Assembly (NCBI GenBank): GCA_965248815.1
Contig: CBDFKK010000007.1
Location: 186,001-250,000 of the forward strand
Origin: CBDFKK01 sp965248815
GTDB lineage: Bacteria; Pseudomonadota; Alphaproteobacteria; SMXP01
Reading direction: 5' to 3'
DNA length: 64,000 nucleotides
The notes under the pieces are model-generated. The model was not told the DNA's origin and searched no databases. It saw nothing but the letters and a program-made list of their open reading frames with translations. Position 1 is the first letter of the stretch; each line of letters opens with the position of its first letter. This document shows, piece by piece, positions 18,140 to 27,067 of this stretch. A program made the position numbers and the translations under genes.

Positions 18140-19120
18140 TTAAGCAGCGGCTTTGCTGTGTTGCAAGCGCCGATGCTCGATCGTTTTTCGCTTGATCCTT
18201 TCTCTTTGCAATAGAATGGTTTGGCCGCGCCCAAAGTAAACATCTGCGGGCGTGAGGTTTTGCAGACTCTCGTGATAGCGCTGGTGATTGTAGTGACCCA
18301 CGAACTCATCGATCTGCGCTTCAAGATCGCCAGGTAGGTAATAGTTTTCCAGCAAGATGCGGTTCTTGAGCGTTTGATGCCAACGCTCGATTTTGCCTTG
18401 CGTTTGCGGATGATACGGCGCGCCGCGAACATGCCTCATGCCTTGATCATCCATCCAGTCAGCAAGATCGCCGGCAATATAACTTGAACCATTGTCAGAT
18501 AGCAGACGCGGCTTGTGTGCGACATTTGCCTGATCGCAACCCGATGCCTCCAGAGCCATTTCCAACGTATCAGTGACGTCTTCAGCTCTCATCGTGGTGC
18601 ACAGCTTCCACGCAATGATGTAGCGCGAGAAGTCATCAAGAATCGTAGAGAGATAAAACCAGCCCCAGCCGATGACCTTGAGGTAGGTGAAGTCGGTCTG
18701 CCACATTTGATTTGGCGCCGTGGTCTTGTCGCGGAACTCATTGGCAGCCTTGATGACCACGAAGGCCGGGCTGGTAATCAGATCAAGAGCTTTGAGCAGG
18801 CGGTACACTGAAGCTTCGGATACAAAATAGCTTTGCGTATCAGTGAACCGCACTGCCAACTCGCGCGGGCTCAGTTCCGGTTCCTGAAGAGCCATATCGA
18901 CGATCCGCTCTCGAATATCATCGGGGATGCGGTTCCACACGCGTTTTGGCTTGGGAGACCGGTCTTCCAATGCTTGTACGCCACCACGCAAATACCGGTC
19001 GTACCATCGGTAAAACGTCGTTGCCGGGATGCCGAGCTTGTCCAGCGTCCGCAGCACCGGGAGATGGGATCGCTCGACTAGGCGGATGATCTCGAGCTTC
19101 TCCGATGCGGGGTATCTCAT
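18140..19120 (-). CDS. IS3 family transposase OrfB (IS-B copy 1)
   Basis: A 326-residue DDE transposase. It starts with a helix-turn-helix region (TLDKLGIPATTFYRWYDRYL), a second DNA-binding segment, and the rve core with Asp in MWQTDFTYLKV, Asp in LLSDNGSSYIAG and Glu in QGKIERWHQTLKNR. It is complete and overlaps the orfA stop by 4 bp. Protein identity to the copy at 47.2-48.2 kb is roughly nine in ten residues by eye, so the two are related but not recent duplicates along most of their length. Confidence 0.93.
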   Translation of the reverse strand: MRYPASEKLEIIRLVERSHLPVLRTLDKLGIPATTFYRWYDRYLRGGVQALEDRSPKPKRVWNRIPDDIRERIVDMALQEPELSPRELAVRFTDTQSYFVSEASVYRLLKALDLITSPAFVVIKAANEFRDKTTAPNQMWQTDFTYLKVIGWGWFYLSTILDDFSRYIIAWKLCTTMRAEDVTDTLEMALEASGCDQANVAHKPRLLSDNGSSYIAGDLADWMDDQGMRHVRGAPYHPQTQGKIERWHQTLKNRILLENYYLPGDLEAQIDEFVGHYNHQRYHESLQNLTPADVYFGRGQTILLQRERIKRKTIEHRRLQHSKAAA

Positions 19121-19491
19121 GCGCCGTCTCCCCCATCCCCGATCATGCTTTTTTTAAGCAGCCGGTTCTCCAGCACCTGTTCGGCAAGCGCTTCCTTGAG
19201 GTCATGCCTCTCGCGGCGCAGGTCCTTGACCTCGCCCGAGGACGCCTGGCGGGCGGTATCCCCCGAAAGCCGCTTCTTGCCGGCTTCCAGGAACTCCTTC
19301 GACCAGCTGTAGTAGAGGCTCTCGGCGATCCCTTCCCGACGGCACAGCTCGGCAATGCTGTCCTCGCCGCGCAGGCCCGAGAGCACAATCCGGATCTTCT
19401 CTTCAGCTGAATAGCGTTTGCGCGTCCAGCGGCGAATATCCTTGACTGTACGTTCCGCAGCTTCTTGATGGCGCACTGTTTTGTCTCTCAT
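19117..19491 (-). CDS. IS3 family transposase OrfA (IS-B copy 1)
   Basis: A 124-residue HTH_Tnp_1-type protein. Basic N-terminus (WTRKRYSAEEKIRIVLSGLR), helix-turn-helix (DSIAELCRREGIAESLYYSW) and a leucine-zipper-like tail (LRRERHDLKEALAEQVLENR). The start is preceded by GAGAGGAG. The first 35 or so codons are nearly base-for-base identical to copy 2, whereas the remainder differs at many silent positions, which places a recombination edge within this gene. Confidence 0.92.
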   Translation of the reverse strand: MRDKTVRHQEAAERTVKDIRRWTRKRYSAEEKIRIVLSGLRGEDSIAELCRREGIAESLYYSWSKEFLEAGKKRLSGDTARQASSGEVKDLRRERHDLKEALAEQVLENRLLKKSMIGDGGDGA

Positions 19492-19577
19492 CGTCCACTC
19501 CTCTCGTGTGACGATGGGCCAAAAACTCTCCCTTACGCAATTCCCTCAATCTGTCCCATGAGTGCTGACGCCGGACA

Positions 19578-20986
19578 AGGGCAGTTACTTGATGCATGCA
19601 CAGAATATCGTCGCCGGGGAACCCTACGCACAAACAAACTATGTCTATAACCCCGACGTGTCACTTATCGGTCCTCGATTCTTTCCACCCGTTTGGCCAG
19701 CGTTTCTCGCGATACCTTATAGCCTTCATGGATATGACGTTGAAACCTTAAAGCTCTATATGATTGTTATCTTTGGCGGAATTCTTGTTCTTACGTTTGT
19801 GTTGGCGCACAACCGATTGAACGCGTGGGCGGCCATTTTGCCAGTCACGGGAATAGCGATAAGTCCAGCCTTTTGGGATTTCAAAGAAAATCTGGGCAGC
19901 GAATTCTTTTTCACGTTGATCGTCCTTGTAACACTCATCGTTATTGAACGCGTGTTCGAACTCGAACGAGGACAACGTAAATTGTTGGCCTGGGGGACCG
20001 TATCGGGCTTACTTATCGCTCTCAGCAGCGGTACGCGAGCCATTGGTGTGATATTGCTGCCCGCTTTGATTTTTCACGATCTCGTAAAATATCGCCGCGT
20101 ACAACTCGTTACACTTTGGATAATGGCAATTGCCGGATTAGGTCTTGGCCTTCTGCTGCTAACCGGCAATTTCTTTGCTGCCTACCAAAATCTGTCATTT
20201 GCAACAGCTGATGGAAGCAAAGTTAGCTTAGGTATAGCCTTCAACCTAAAGAATTTTTCTGATTATTTTAGGTCACTCACGGCTCTATGGTATATAGGGC
20301 CCGCATCTCCTATTGCACGCATACTGAGTATAGTTGTATTAGCCGCCGCAGCCTTAGGCTTCATACGCAGTGTGCTTGAGCGCTTTTCATACATGGATGC
20401 GTTCATATTGGGCTATTCCGGCGCGATCATTTTCTTGCCCTTCGATCCGAACCCTAGGCTTCTCTTACCGATCATGCCGCTCGTTGCTATCTACGCGACT
20501 TGCGGATTTACACATGGCTTAGGCCATATGCTCGAGCCTTATAGACATTGGGGACTTATTGTTGTTTGCACCTGCTTTATCGTATCGGCTGCAGACAGCC
20601 ATAGAAATTTCTCATATGCGGGTTTTAGCGAAGGACCTTTGTCGTCCAATGCCCAGCTAATGATCAAACGTCTTAGGGCGTTGTCTTCGGGGAGCAGCGT
20701 CGTCACCTTCAGAAAGCCGCGACTACTCGCAGCCTTTGTAGAGCGGCCCGTTGTATCGTTCGCTTTCGAACATGCCTTCAATAATAATGATCGCAAGTTC
20801 TTGCTTCCGAATTTTGAAAGGGACCTAAAGTTGTTTGCTGTCGAGTTCTTAGTCCTCGATAACGAGTCAAACCGCGGCTTGCGGGCAGCCGTCAGGGATT
20901 GCCCGTCATTGTTCGAACGAAAAGCGCGCTATGGTCCGTACGAAATCTATCACATTGATAGGGGAGCCACATGCGCCGTGAATTGA
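19578..20986 (+). pseudogene. GT39-like glycosyltransferase, 3' part (5' part is at 48.3 kb)
   Basis: About 468 residues of a polytopic membrane glycosyltransferase (GT-C fold, ArnT/PMT type, uses lipid-linked sugars). The start is lost: the frame enters IS-B1, which supplies only an IS-derived GTG. The first residues after the IS are GSYLMHAQNIVAGEPYAQTN, the loop that follows the first helix and the acidic catalytic motif in this family. The missing acidic motif, WESDDQG, is found on the minus strand at 48291-48382 and joins in frame through the shared AGGGCAG. Ten or so membrane helices and a soluble C-terminal domain follow. Broken by inversion; likely non-functional unless the inversion reverts. 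Confidence 0.88.
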
Positions 20987-21032
20987 GCGCTTGAGATCGT
21001 GACAATAGTATCCGTTCTGTCAATTGAAGGGG

Positions 21033-22049
21033 CTAGACTTGGGCCGTCGTCTCTGCACCATGGGCAGGCTTATTGATTGTAGGCTTGATGCTCACCGCAT
21101 ACATTTCTCGATTGCTGATCAGCCATGCGAGTCCCCCTATAGCGCCAATTGTTAAACGAAACGCGCCGAAAAGAAGTGAAAGCGCAAGTGCATCTTCTGC
21201 CGCCACGCCGGAAAATCCAAGTACAAAAATAAAGGCGGCTTCACGAACGCCCCAACTTGCAAGTGAAATCGGGATCATGGCGACCAAGAGTGAAATAGGC
21301 ACCAATGCAAAACAGTCGATGAAAGAAAGACCGATTCCAAGTGTTTTGGCCAACGAAAAAACAATCACAATTCGCATTACGTGGACCAGAGTTGAGGCCA
21401 GCAGGATCTTTGCCCGTTGACTGCTGATAGTGAGCACTGCCCACAATTTGTTGGAGAGTCGGGCGATTGGACCGAACGGCTGCAAGACAAGCCAAGCAGG
21501 AAAGTAGGAGTGTACTTTTCCGAACAACAAGGCGCCGCTCAATCCTGCAATGCTGAAAATCAATATAAACAAAAGCAAGGATTGATCAGCCGAACCAAGC
21601 GCTAGAGCAAGGGCGTGGGGTATCCCTAAAGCGATAATAAACGGAAGCGTTGCAAACGAGCAAAGACGGTCGATCACCACAGATGAAATGGCAATGTCGG
21701 TGGGAACGCCGTAGCGACGCATTTGAGTCGCTCGAAACGCATCAAAGCCGATAAAGGAAGGCGCGAGATTGATAAAGAACATGCCTACAAGCATATAAAG
21801 CGATGCCGTGCGGATCTTGATGTGATGACCCATGGCGCCGATAACTGACTGCCATCGCATGCCGTCCAACATCAAGAACGGTACAGCCAATAGCAAGCAA
21901 GCGAGGAGGGCAGGCAGGCTCGCTCTGTCGAAGATTGGGATCGTAGCCGCTAGATCCACTTCTTGTGCAATTAGCCAAAATATGAAAACGGTGGTCAACG
22001 TCTTTAGGATAATCGTCACAATTTTTTTAGCTGTTACAGTGCCGTTCAT
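21033..22049 (-). CDS. Lysylphosphatidylglycerol synthase-type flippase-like membrane protein
   Basis: A 338-residue membrane protein with about eight helices, of the UPF0104/AglD-like family (the flippase-like membrane domain related to MprF). Typical features are the early FWLIAQEVDLAATI, FINLAPSFIGFDAFRATQMR and the C-terminal PISLASWGVREAAFIFVLGF. Such proteins often sit in lipid or surface-glycan gene clusters and may move lipid-linked precursors. Here it converges with the broken glycosyltransferase and is divergent from the phosphodiesterase, which fits a surface-glycan locus. It appears intact. Exact substrate unknown. Confidence 0.8.
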   Translation of the reverse strand: MNGTVTAKKIVTIILKTLTTVFIFWLIAQEVDLAATIPIFDRASLPALLACLLLAVPFLMLDGMRWQSVIGAMGHHIKIRTASLYMLVGMFFINLAPSFIGFDAFRATQMRRYGVPTDIAISSVVIDRLCSFATLPFIIALGIPHALALALGSADQSLLLFILIFSIAGLSGALLFGKVHSYFPAWLVLQPFGPIARLSNKLWAVLTISSQRAKILLASTLVHVMRIVIVFSLAKTLGIGLSFIDCFALVPISLLVAMIPISLASWGVREAAFIFVLGFSGVAAEDALALSLLFGAFRLTIGAIGGLAWLISNREMYAVSIKPTINKPAHGAETTAQV

Positions 22050-22362
22050 CCGTAATCGTTCCTAAATACCAACCACTAAAGGTGAGTGCCGTGCTTGACG
22101 AAGTGTCAAAATCCGCTTCCAAGGCGTTTCGCAAGGCGCGGAGTTGTTTTGATATCAATTTACTATTTTCGGAACCAAGGCGAATCGTTCACAATTTTGT
22201 CATCGTCATTGGGGTAGAGATGTAAATTCCAATATGCCTAAAGTCATTGGTAATACATAAACAAATCCTTAATTGATTTACTAAATCGTTGAGTGCAATA
22301 AGAACCGACTAGATGTTAAGTAGAAGAACTATCTCAATGATTGCATGCCTTGACATGCGCCA
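22050..22362. other. AT-rich divergent intergenic region, 313 bp
   Basis: Between two divergent genes. It is clearly richer in A and T than the surroundings, especially 22190-22340, as expected for promoters on both strands. I see no convincing pair of -35/-10 boxes, hairpin or coding frame, so no specific site is called. Confidence 0.4.
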
Positions 22363-23895
22363 ATGACAGTCCATCAATTTCGCAATTCAAAATTGGCGAC
22401 GCGAATTCTAATGATCGAATTGGATTCCGTGAGTTGGCCCTTTGTCCGAGCAAACTTAGGGTCTCTTCCAAATTTTCGCCGACTATTGAAAGAGGGGGCG
22501 CTTGTTGAGACAGATGGCCCTGCTGAAATCACAAGCGCGAGCGTCTGGCCGACATTTGCAAGTGGCAAGCAACTAGGACACCACGGACACTATTTTCCAT
22601 TTCAGTGGCACGCCGAAAAGATGTCCTTCTTCCGGACCAACAAAAAGATCTGGGCGAATAGCATCGACTATGAACCTTTTTGGTATGACCTGGCGCGCAA
22701 CGGCATCAAATGCGTGATTTTAGACGCGACCCAAGTAATGGAGCATTCCAATTCGCCCTGCTTGGAGATTATTAATTGGTCTGCACAGAGCTGCGGTCAA
22801 GCTTTTGCCTCAGATCCTCTAGTCCTCAAGGAATTGCGCCGCCGGTTCGGTCATCGACCGATCGGAAAGGAAGTTCCTGTTCCAAAGACGCGGCATATGG
22901 CTGAGGCCGTGCGCAATCGATCTATCCGAGCAATAGAAAAGAAGGCGGATGCCATAATTTGACTTGCCACTTCGCAAGACTGGCAATTTTTCATGGGATC
23001 GATCCAAGAGGCCCATCGGGCCGGCCACAATTTATGGCCAAGTGAGGCTGATTTTGCGTCCGACGAGTCGCCGGATGCGATGTTAGATATCTACCGAACC
23101 TTGGATCGACAAATTGAACGCATACTGAAGGCCGTCGAGAAAAAAAATACGGCAGTACTCTTTTTCTCTTTGAACGGCATGGCGGCTAATCGGGCACAAA
23201 ATCATTTCTTGCCCCAAATCATGAATCGCCTAAACGCGCTCTATGTTTCCGGTCAGGCCGCTGTTGATAACAAATATGAGAGACGCGGTATTGTGGCAAG
23301 ACTGCGCGATAGCGTGCCGCCAAAACTGCAATATGCGGCCGTGGAATTGCTTGGAGAGCAAGTGCAGGACTGGGTCGTGAACCGAGAGAATGTTGGCGGA
23401 CGCGATTGGTCCGCCACGCCCGCATTTCCAGTCTGTATGGGCGGCGAAGGCATGATCCGTCTCAACATTAAGGGGCGAGAACGCGACGGTTATTTGGACG
23501 ACAGCGATGGCGCCCGGCGTCAATACATTGAGTGGCTAAGGGACCGCTTGATGGCAATTAAAGTCCGAACAACCGACGAACCGCTGATCATTGAATTCAA
23601 TTTAATGCACGAAACATTTTTCGGACCCCGCAGCGAGTTCTTGCCGGATATCTCGCTTCAATGGGGACCTGATCAACCTGCCGAAGAGATTTACTCCGAA
23701 GACATCGGCGTCATCCAAGCGGAACTTCGTACGGGCCGTGGCGGCAATCATACAGGTGAGAGTTTCGCAATCTTGGCCGGAGAAGTGTCGCCCAACGCAT
23801 CTTTGTCATGTTTGCGAAACATCGCCGACTATAAAGACTTTATCCGGCATTTCTTCACCAATGAAACTACGCATCAGAATGCTGCCGCTGAATGA
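22363..23895 (+). pseudogene. Alkaline-phosphatase-superfamily phosphodiesterase, interrupted by TGA
   Basis: One continuous frame of about 510 codons broken by TGA 22960-22962. The first part holds the N-terminal metal-binding Asp (MIELDSVSWPFV) and the nucleophile loop (TSASVWPTFASGKQLGHHGH) of type I phosphodiesterase/nucleotide pyrophosphatases. Past the stop the frame resumes at once with LATSQDWQFFMGSIQEAHRA, the next conserved block with its His, so a Trp codon (TGG) most likely became TGA. In the second part the usual Asp-His-Gly metal motif reads LNG (FFSLNGMAANRAQ), so activity may have been lost anyway. ATG 22993 could start the second part. Probably once acted on a lipid or glycan phosphodiester. 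Confidence 0.8.
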
Positions 23896-24047
23896 CGCAA
23901 TGTAACGGCGGCGGCTGTTAGCTGAAATCAAGACACCTTCGCGGAAGCCATTCATGCGCGGTGAGCAATTGCGATTCTTTTTTGCGCTGCCGCTGTGATC
24001 GTCTAAGCTGCAATGAATTTGTTGGTCCCCAATTTGGAGAACTTGTC

Positions 24048-24566
24048 ATGCACGCAGCCTCACCATGGCTTCACGAACCGCGGCCAGACGAAAAATTGCC
24101 TCGGGATCAGTTGGAACTTCGCATTCGGGAATTTGTGAATTCGGTCAACACCTGCGTTTTGGCAACCATCAGCAAGAAGGGCACGCCAATTGCCAGCCCT
24201 ATCGAATACTATGCAGACGGACTTGACCTCTACATGTTACCCGATGCCGGCTCACCAAAGTTGTTGGCCATGCAACGCGATCCGAATGTCTCATTAGCCG
24301 TGCACAAAAATCACAATGGCTGGGCGAGTGCGAGGGGTGCCCAGTATTTTGGCAAGGCTACGGTTCTCGAGCCCAAGTCTCCCGGCTGGGAGCACGGCAT
24401 GGAAATATTTCATTGGCGCATTTGGGCCGAACAATTAGGTTGGGATCTAAGCAAGCCGCCGGAATCGGCACTGGTGAAAGTGTCCCCTGATCGGATTTTA
24501 TACGTCGACACATGGCTATGGGCCATGGGCTTTGACGCCCGGCAAAAGTGGCTGCGCGACGGATAA
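24048..24566 (+). CDS. Pyridoxamine 5'-phosphate oxidase-like flavin/heme-binding protein
   Basis: A 172-residue split-barrel protein of the PNPOx-like superfamily, which binds FMN, F420 or heme. It contains NTCVLATISKKGTPIASPIEY, the first strands of the barrel, and DPNVSLAVHKNHNGWASARG. The start ATG 24048 is preceded by TTGGAGA; the frame upstream lacks a ribosome site. It is a paralogue of the protein at 52648-53166, with the same ends (PWxxxPxPxxxLPxDxLxxRI; DRILYVDTWLW). Biochemical role unknown; such proteins often act as flavin-dependent reductases. It stands alone between the phosphodiesterase and the FGE-like gene. Confidence 0.82.
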   Translation: MHAASPWLHEPRPDEKLPRDQLELRIREFVNSVNTCVLATISKKGTPIASPIEYYADGLDLYMLPDAGSPKLLAMQRDPNVSLAVHKNHNGWASARGAQYFGKATVLEPKSPGWEHGMEIFHWRIWAEQLGWDLSKPPESALVKVSPDRILYVDTWLWAMGFDARQKWLRDG

Positions 24567-24583
24567 AAGATCGATTGCTGGCC

Positions 24584-25036
24584 ATGATCAGAAGTCAAAG
24601 TATTCTCGTTGCTGCCGTGGTGACCGTTATGATGGCTTCAATTGTTCAATCCACCGAAAACGAGATTGTCGATCTGAGCGGCGAATGGGTGTTTGACATT
24701 CTTACGTCACCCAATGGCCCGGGCACGCGCGATGTGCTGATCCGGCAAGAAGGAAAACGCGTCTTCGGATTTGCGGAAAGTGAAATGGCGTCCGGCGGAT
24801 TCGTGGGTACGTTCGACGGCACCAATGTCAAATTCACCGTCGTTCTCAAGTTTGGAAATTTACCGGTCGCCGGCGATTACGTTGCTGTGGTTAAAGGCGA
24901 CACGATGACAGGGACGATCGACTACGGCGACTATGGAACGGCGACGTTTGAAGGTCGCCGCGGACGCTGCGAGGATGATGGAGACGCTGACTCGAAAGAG
25001 ATCGTAGGTCTAGTTGATGATGCGGACTCAGAGTAG
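24584..25036 (+). CDS. Exported lipocalin-like beta domain, N-terminal part of an interrupted gene
   Basis: A 150-residue product with a signal peptide (SQSILVAAVVTVMMASIVQS) and an all-beta domain (LSGEWVFDILTSPNGPGTRD, then GTIDYGDYGTATFEGRRG) of the kind seen in small extracellular lipid- or ligand-binding proteins. TAG 25034-25036 ends it in an acidic linker. The same frame continues open for 273 codons into a formylglycine-generating-enzyme-like domain that has no good start of its own. The likeliest reading is one exported two-domain protein split by a nonsense mutation. Start ATG 24584 is chosen because the signal peptide follows directly. Confidence 0.7.
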   Translation: MIRSQSILVAAVVTVMMASIVQSTENEIVDLSGEWVFDILTSPNGPGTRDVLIRQEGKRVFGFAESEMASGGFVGTFDGTNVKFTVVLKFGNLPVAGDYVAVVKGDTMTGTIDYGDYGTATFEGRRGRCEDDGDADSKEIVGLVDDADSE

Positions 25037-25858
25037 ATCCATGTCGAAGGTGTATTCGGCACCAATGTAAACGGCGTACTTGTTCCGGAAGTCGTTGAGA
25101 TTTCCGCAGGCGCATTTCAAATGGGCAGTACCGCTAAAGGATCGTGGGGGGATACTCAAGTTGTTCACGCCGTCGAACTTTCGAGCTTTCGCATGGGGCG
25201 CTTTCCTGTGACCAACGCACAATTTGCAGCCTTTTGTGAAACCACCGATTGCACGCCGCCCCTCAATCCGCGCGGCTGGACAAATTACTTCGTACGATAT
25301 CCCAATCACCCGGTCGTCAATGTGACTTGGGAGGAGGCCGATGCGTACGCCAAATGGTTGAGCGACGTGACCGGTCAATCGTTTCGCCTGCCCACGGAAG
25401 CGGAGTGGGAATATGCGGCTTTAGGCGGTGAAGAGGGGCGTTTATATTCCTGGGGCAATGCGTGGAACACGAATGGCGGCAATACGCTGAGTTGGCATGC
25501 CGGCGAAGAACTAAAAGACGATTGGAAGGTTTGGTGGGACTCAGGCGGCGAAAAGAAGTCGGAATCTCAGGTTATGACCACCCGAGTGGGAAGTTTTCCG
25601 CCTAATACGTGGGAACTTTACGACATAACCGGCAACGTCTGGGAATGGACGGGCGATTGGTACCAAGAGGATTATTATCAAATTTCGCCCCGCAAAAACC
25701 CCATGGGGCCGGCTTCGGGCAGGGAGCGGGTTCTTCGCGGTGGCTCCTGGTACAACAAACCTCTGACGTCACGGATTGCTGTGTGCGACCGCTACGCGCC
25801 CGAGCTCAGGCTGAGCTATAACGGCTTCCGTGTTGTTGAGGCTGACGTCAGTCCCTAA
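25037..25858 (+). pseudogene. Formylglycine-generating enzyme (SUMF1/EgtB/PvdO) domain, downstream of an in-frame TAG
   Basis: About 273 codons of an FGE-sulfatase-type fold. Marks are VPEVVEISAGAFQMGS, the core MGRFPVTNAQFAAFC, FRLPTEAEWEYAALGG, DITGNVWEWTGDWY and RVLRGGSWYNKP. The domain begins upstream of its first ATG (25121, inside FQMGS), so an independent start there would cut into the fold. It reads in frame with the exported beta domain before the TAG. Family members use formylglycine generation, sulfoxide synthesis or merely ligand binding. The two Cys used by true FGE are not seen at the C-terminal position, so a non-FGE role is more likely. Confidence 0.75.
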
Positions 25859-26739
25859 GACTGTTCTAGAAGCCGCTTGGCGTCTTCCATCATCTCTTTG
25901 GTGGATCTGCACGGCCGGCCGGCGGCGGTCTCGAAGTCGGACGTGACGTCCAGCGCGCCGACTCGCATGGCTTGAAAACATCCCGTAAGCATCCGAGCCA
26001 CGTCTTCGCCGCGGGCCGAGATTCGCGGGTCTTTCATGAAGCGCGCGACATTTTCTTCGTCGCTCATTGCGCTGTATTTGACGTTGAGGCCGAAGACGTC
26101 ACTGGCGAGCGCGACCAATTCCTCTTGGCTTCTCGAGTCACCGACGAGGTTGTAGATCTGCCCATCTAATTGGTCATTCGTAGCCAATGCGGCAGTGGCG
26201 GCAGCCAACTCGTCAATCGTGATGTAGCCGCAGCGGCCCTCGCCACCATTGTTCATATAGACACCTGACTCGTTGGCGGCGATGATGTGGTTGACATCAA
26301 GCTCAATGTACAGGCCGTTGCGAGCCACGATCCAGCTCAGCCCGGAATCGTGGAGATCCTGTTCTGCTTGCCGGTTCACCTGTTGGGTTTTCCAAAACCA
26401 AGTGTCTTTTTCCAAACCGTTGCCGATGACGCTAGTGTAAACCACTTTGGCGACGCCCGCCTGCTTTGCCGCTTCGATGACATTGCGATGCATAGGCACC
26501 CGATCGGTGCCGACCACAACGGGCGCTGAGATCATGACGACGCTATCGATGCCCTGAAAAGCTGCCGTCATTTCCTCAATTGAATTGTAGTCACCCCGCC
26601 GCGTTTCGATCTGCGGTACATCAATTTTGTCGGGCGAGCGGGCGATACCCACAACGTTTCCAGGTCCAAGCTTGTCGCTCAAGGCTTTGAGCGTGGCGCG
26701 TCCGAGGCGTCCGGTGGCAGCTGTGACAGCGACTTTCAT
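25855..26739 (-). CDS. NmrA-like NAD(P)-binding protein (atypical SDR)
   Basis: A 294-residue Rossmann-fold protein of the NmrA/azoreductase-like atypical SDR group. The dinucleotide motif is AVTAATGRLGRATLKAL (GxxGxxG), with VVYTSVIGNGLEKDT and SGLSWIVARNGLYIEL further on. It lacks the classical YxxxK pair. Its last 4 bp overlap the end of the FGE-like gene on the other strand. Such proteins act as quinone or azo reductases, or as redox sensors. It is read alone and its substrate is unknown. Confidence 0.85.
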   Translation of the reverse strand: MKVAVTAATGRLGRATLKALSDKLGPGNVVGIARSPDKIDVPQIETRRGDYNSIEEMTAAFQGIDSVVMISAPVVVGTDRVPMHRNVIEAAKQAGVAKVVYTSVIGNGLEKDTWFWKTQQVNRQAEQDLHDSGLSWIVARNGLYIELDVNHIIAANESGVYMNNGGEGRCGYITIDELAAATAALATNDQLDGQIYNLVGDSRSQEELVALASDVFGLNVKYSAMSDEENVARFMKDPRISARGEDVARMLTGCFQAMRVGALDVTSDFETAAGRPCRSTKEMMEDAKRLLEQS

Positions 26740-27067
26740 GTTTCTTTGTGATCCTTCGACAAAAGGCGGTCCCCGTCGCCCTTAAAGCGAGGCCGCGCTG
26801 CATAACGTACCCCCAGTGAAGGCGGGAGTCACGACACCTTGCATTTTCAAGATGCGAGCTTGCCAGGCCCGGACCATGGTCAAGGCATCATTTTTCGTGG
26901 TCCCTCGCGAAAAAGATGGATAAATTTGGCATCGTCAGCGATAGCCGCTGTGTTGGTGGGGTATCAGTTCCCGTTAGCATACTTCAAGTCGATTCGTGCT
27001 GCGCGCGCCACGCGGTTCAAATCTCAACATCGTCGCGCAAACAACCCCGGCGCAAATGAGGTGACTA
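26740..27067. other. Intergenic region without recognised gene, 328 bp
   Basis: This divergent gap must hold the promoters of the NmrA-like gene and of the nitrilase-molybdoenzyme cluster. A frame of about 100 codons covers much of it but runs into the nitrilase gene and has no family resemblance or ribosome site, so I do not call it. No hairpin or repeated operator was noticed. Confidence 0.4.

Larger units (their letters stand above)
18066..19577 (-). mobile_element. Insertion sequence IS-B copy 1 (IS3 family), 1512 bp
   Basis: Ends were set by alignment with the inverted copy at 46779-48290, also 1512 bp. The terminal repeats are TGTCCGTCATCAG at the left and TGTCCGGCGTCAG (read inward) at the right. 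It carries orfA and orfB. The right flank starts with AGGGCAG, which is found again beside the far end of copy 2 and marks an inversion (see findings). The first 195 bp at the orfA end are almost identical to copy 2, while the rest is clearly diverged, so the element is a mosaic. Confidence 0.9.

Noticed and set aside
19562..19577. MLTPD as the native start of the glycosyltransferase and of the SGNH-type protein
   Set aside because: The same MLTPD is read from the IS-B end in both cases, so it is IS sequence and not part of either gene.
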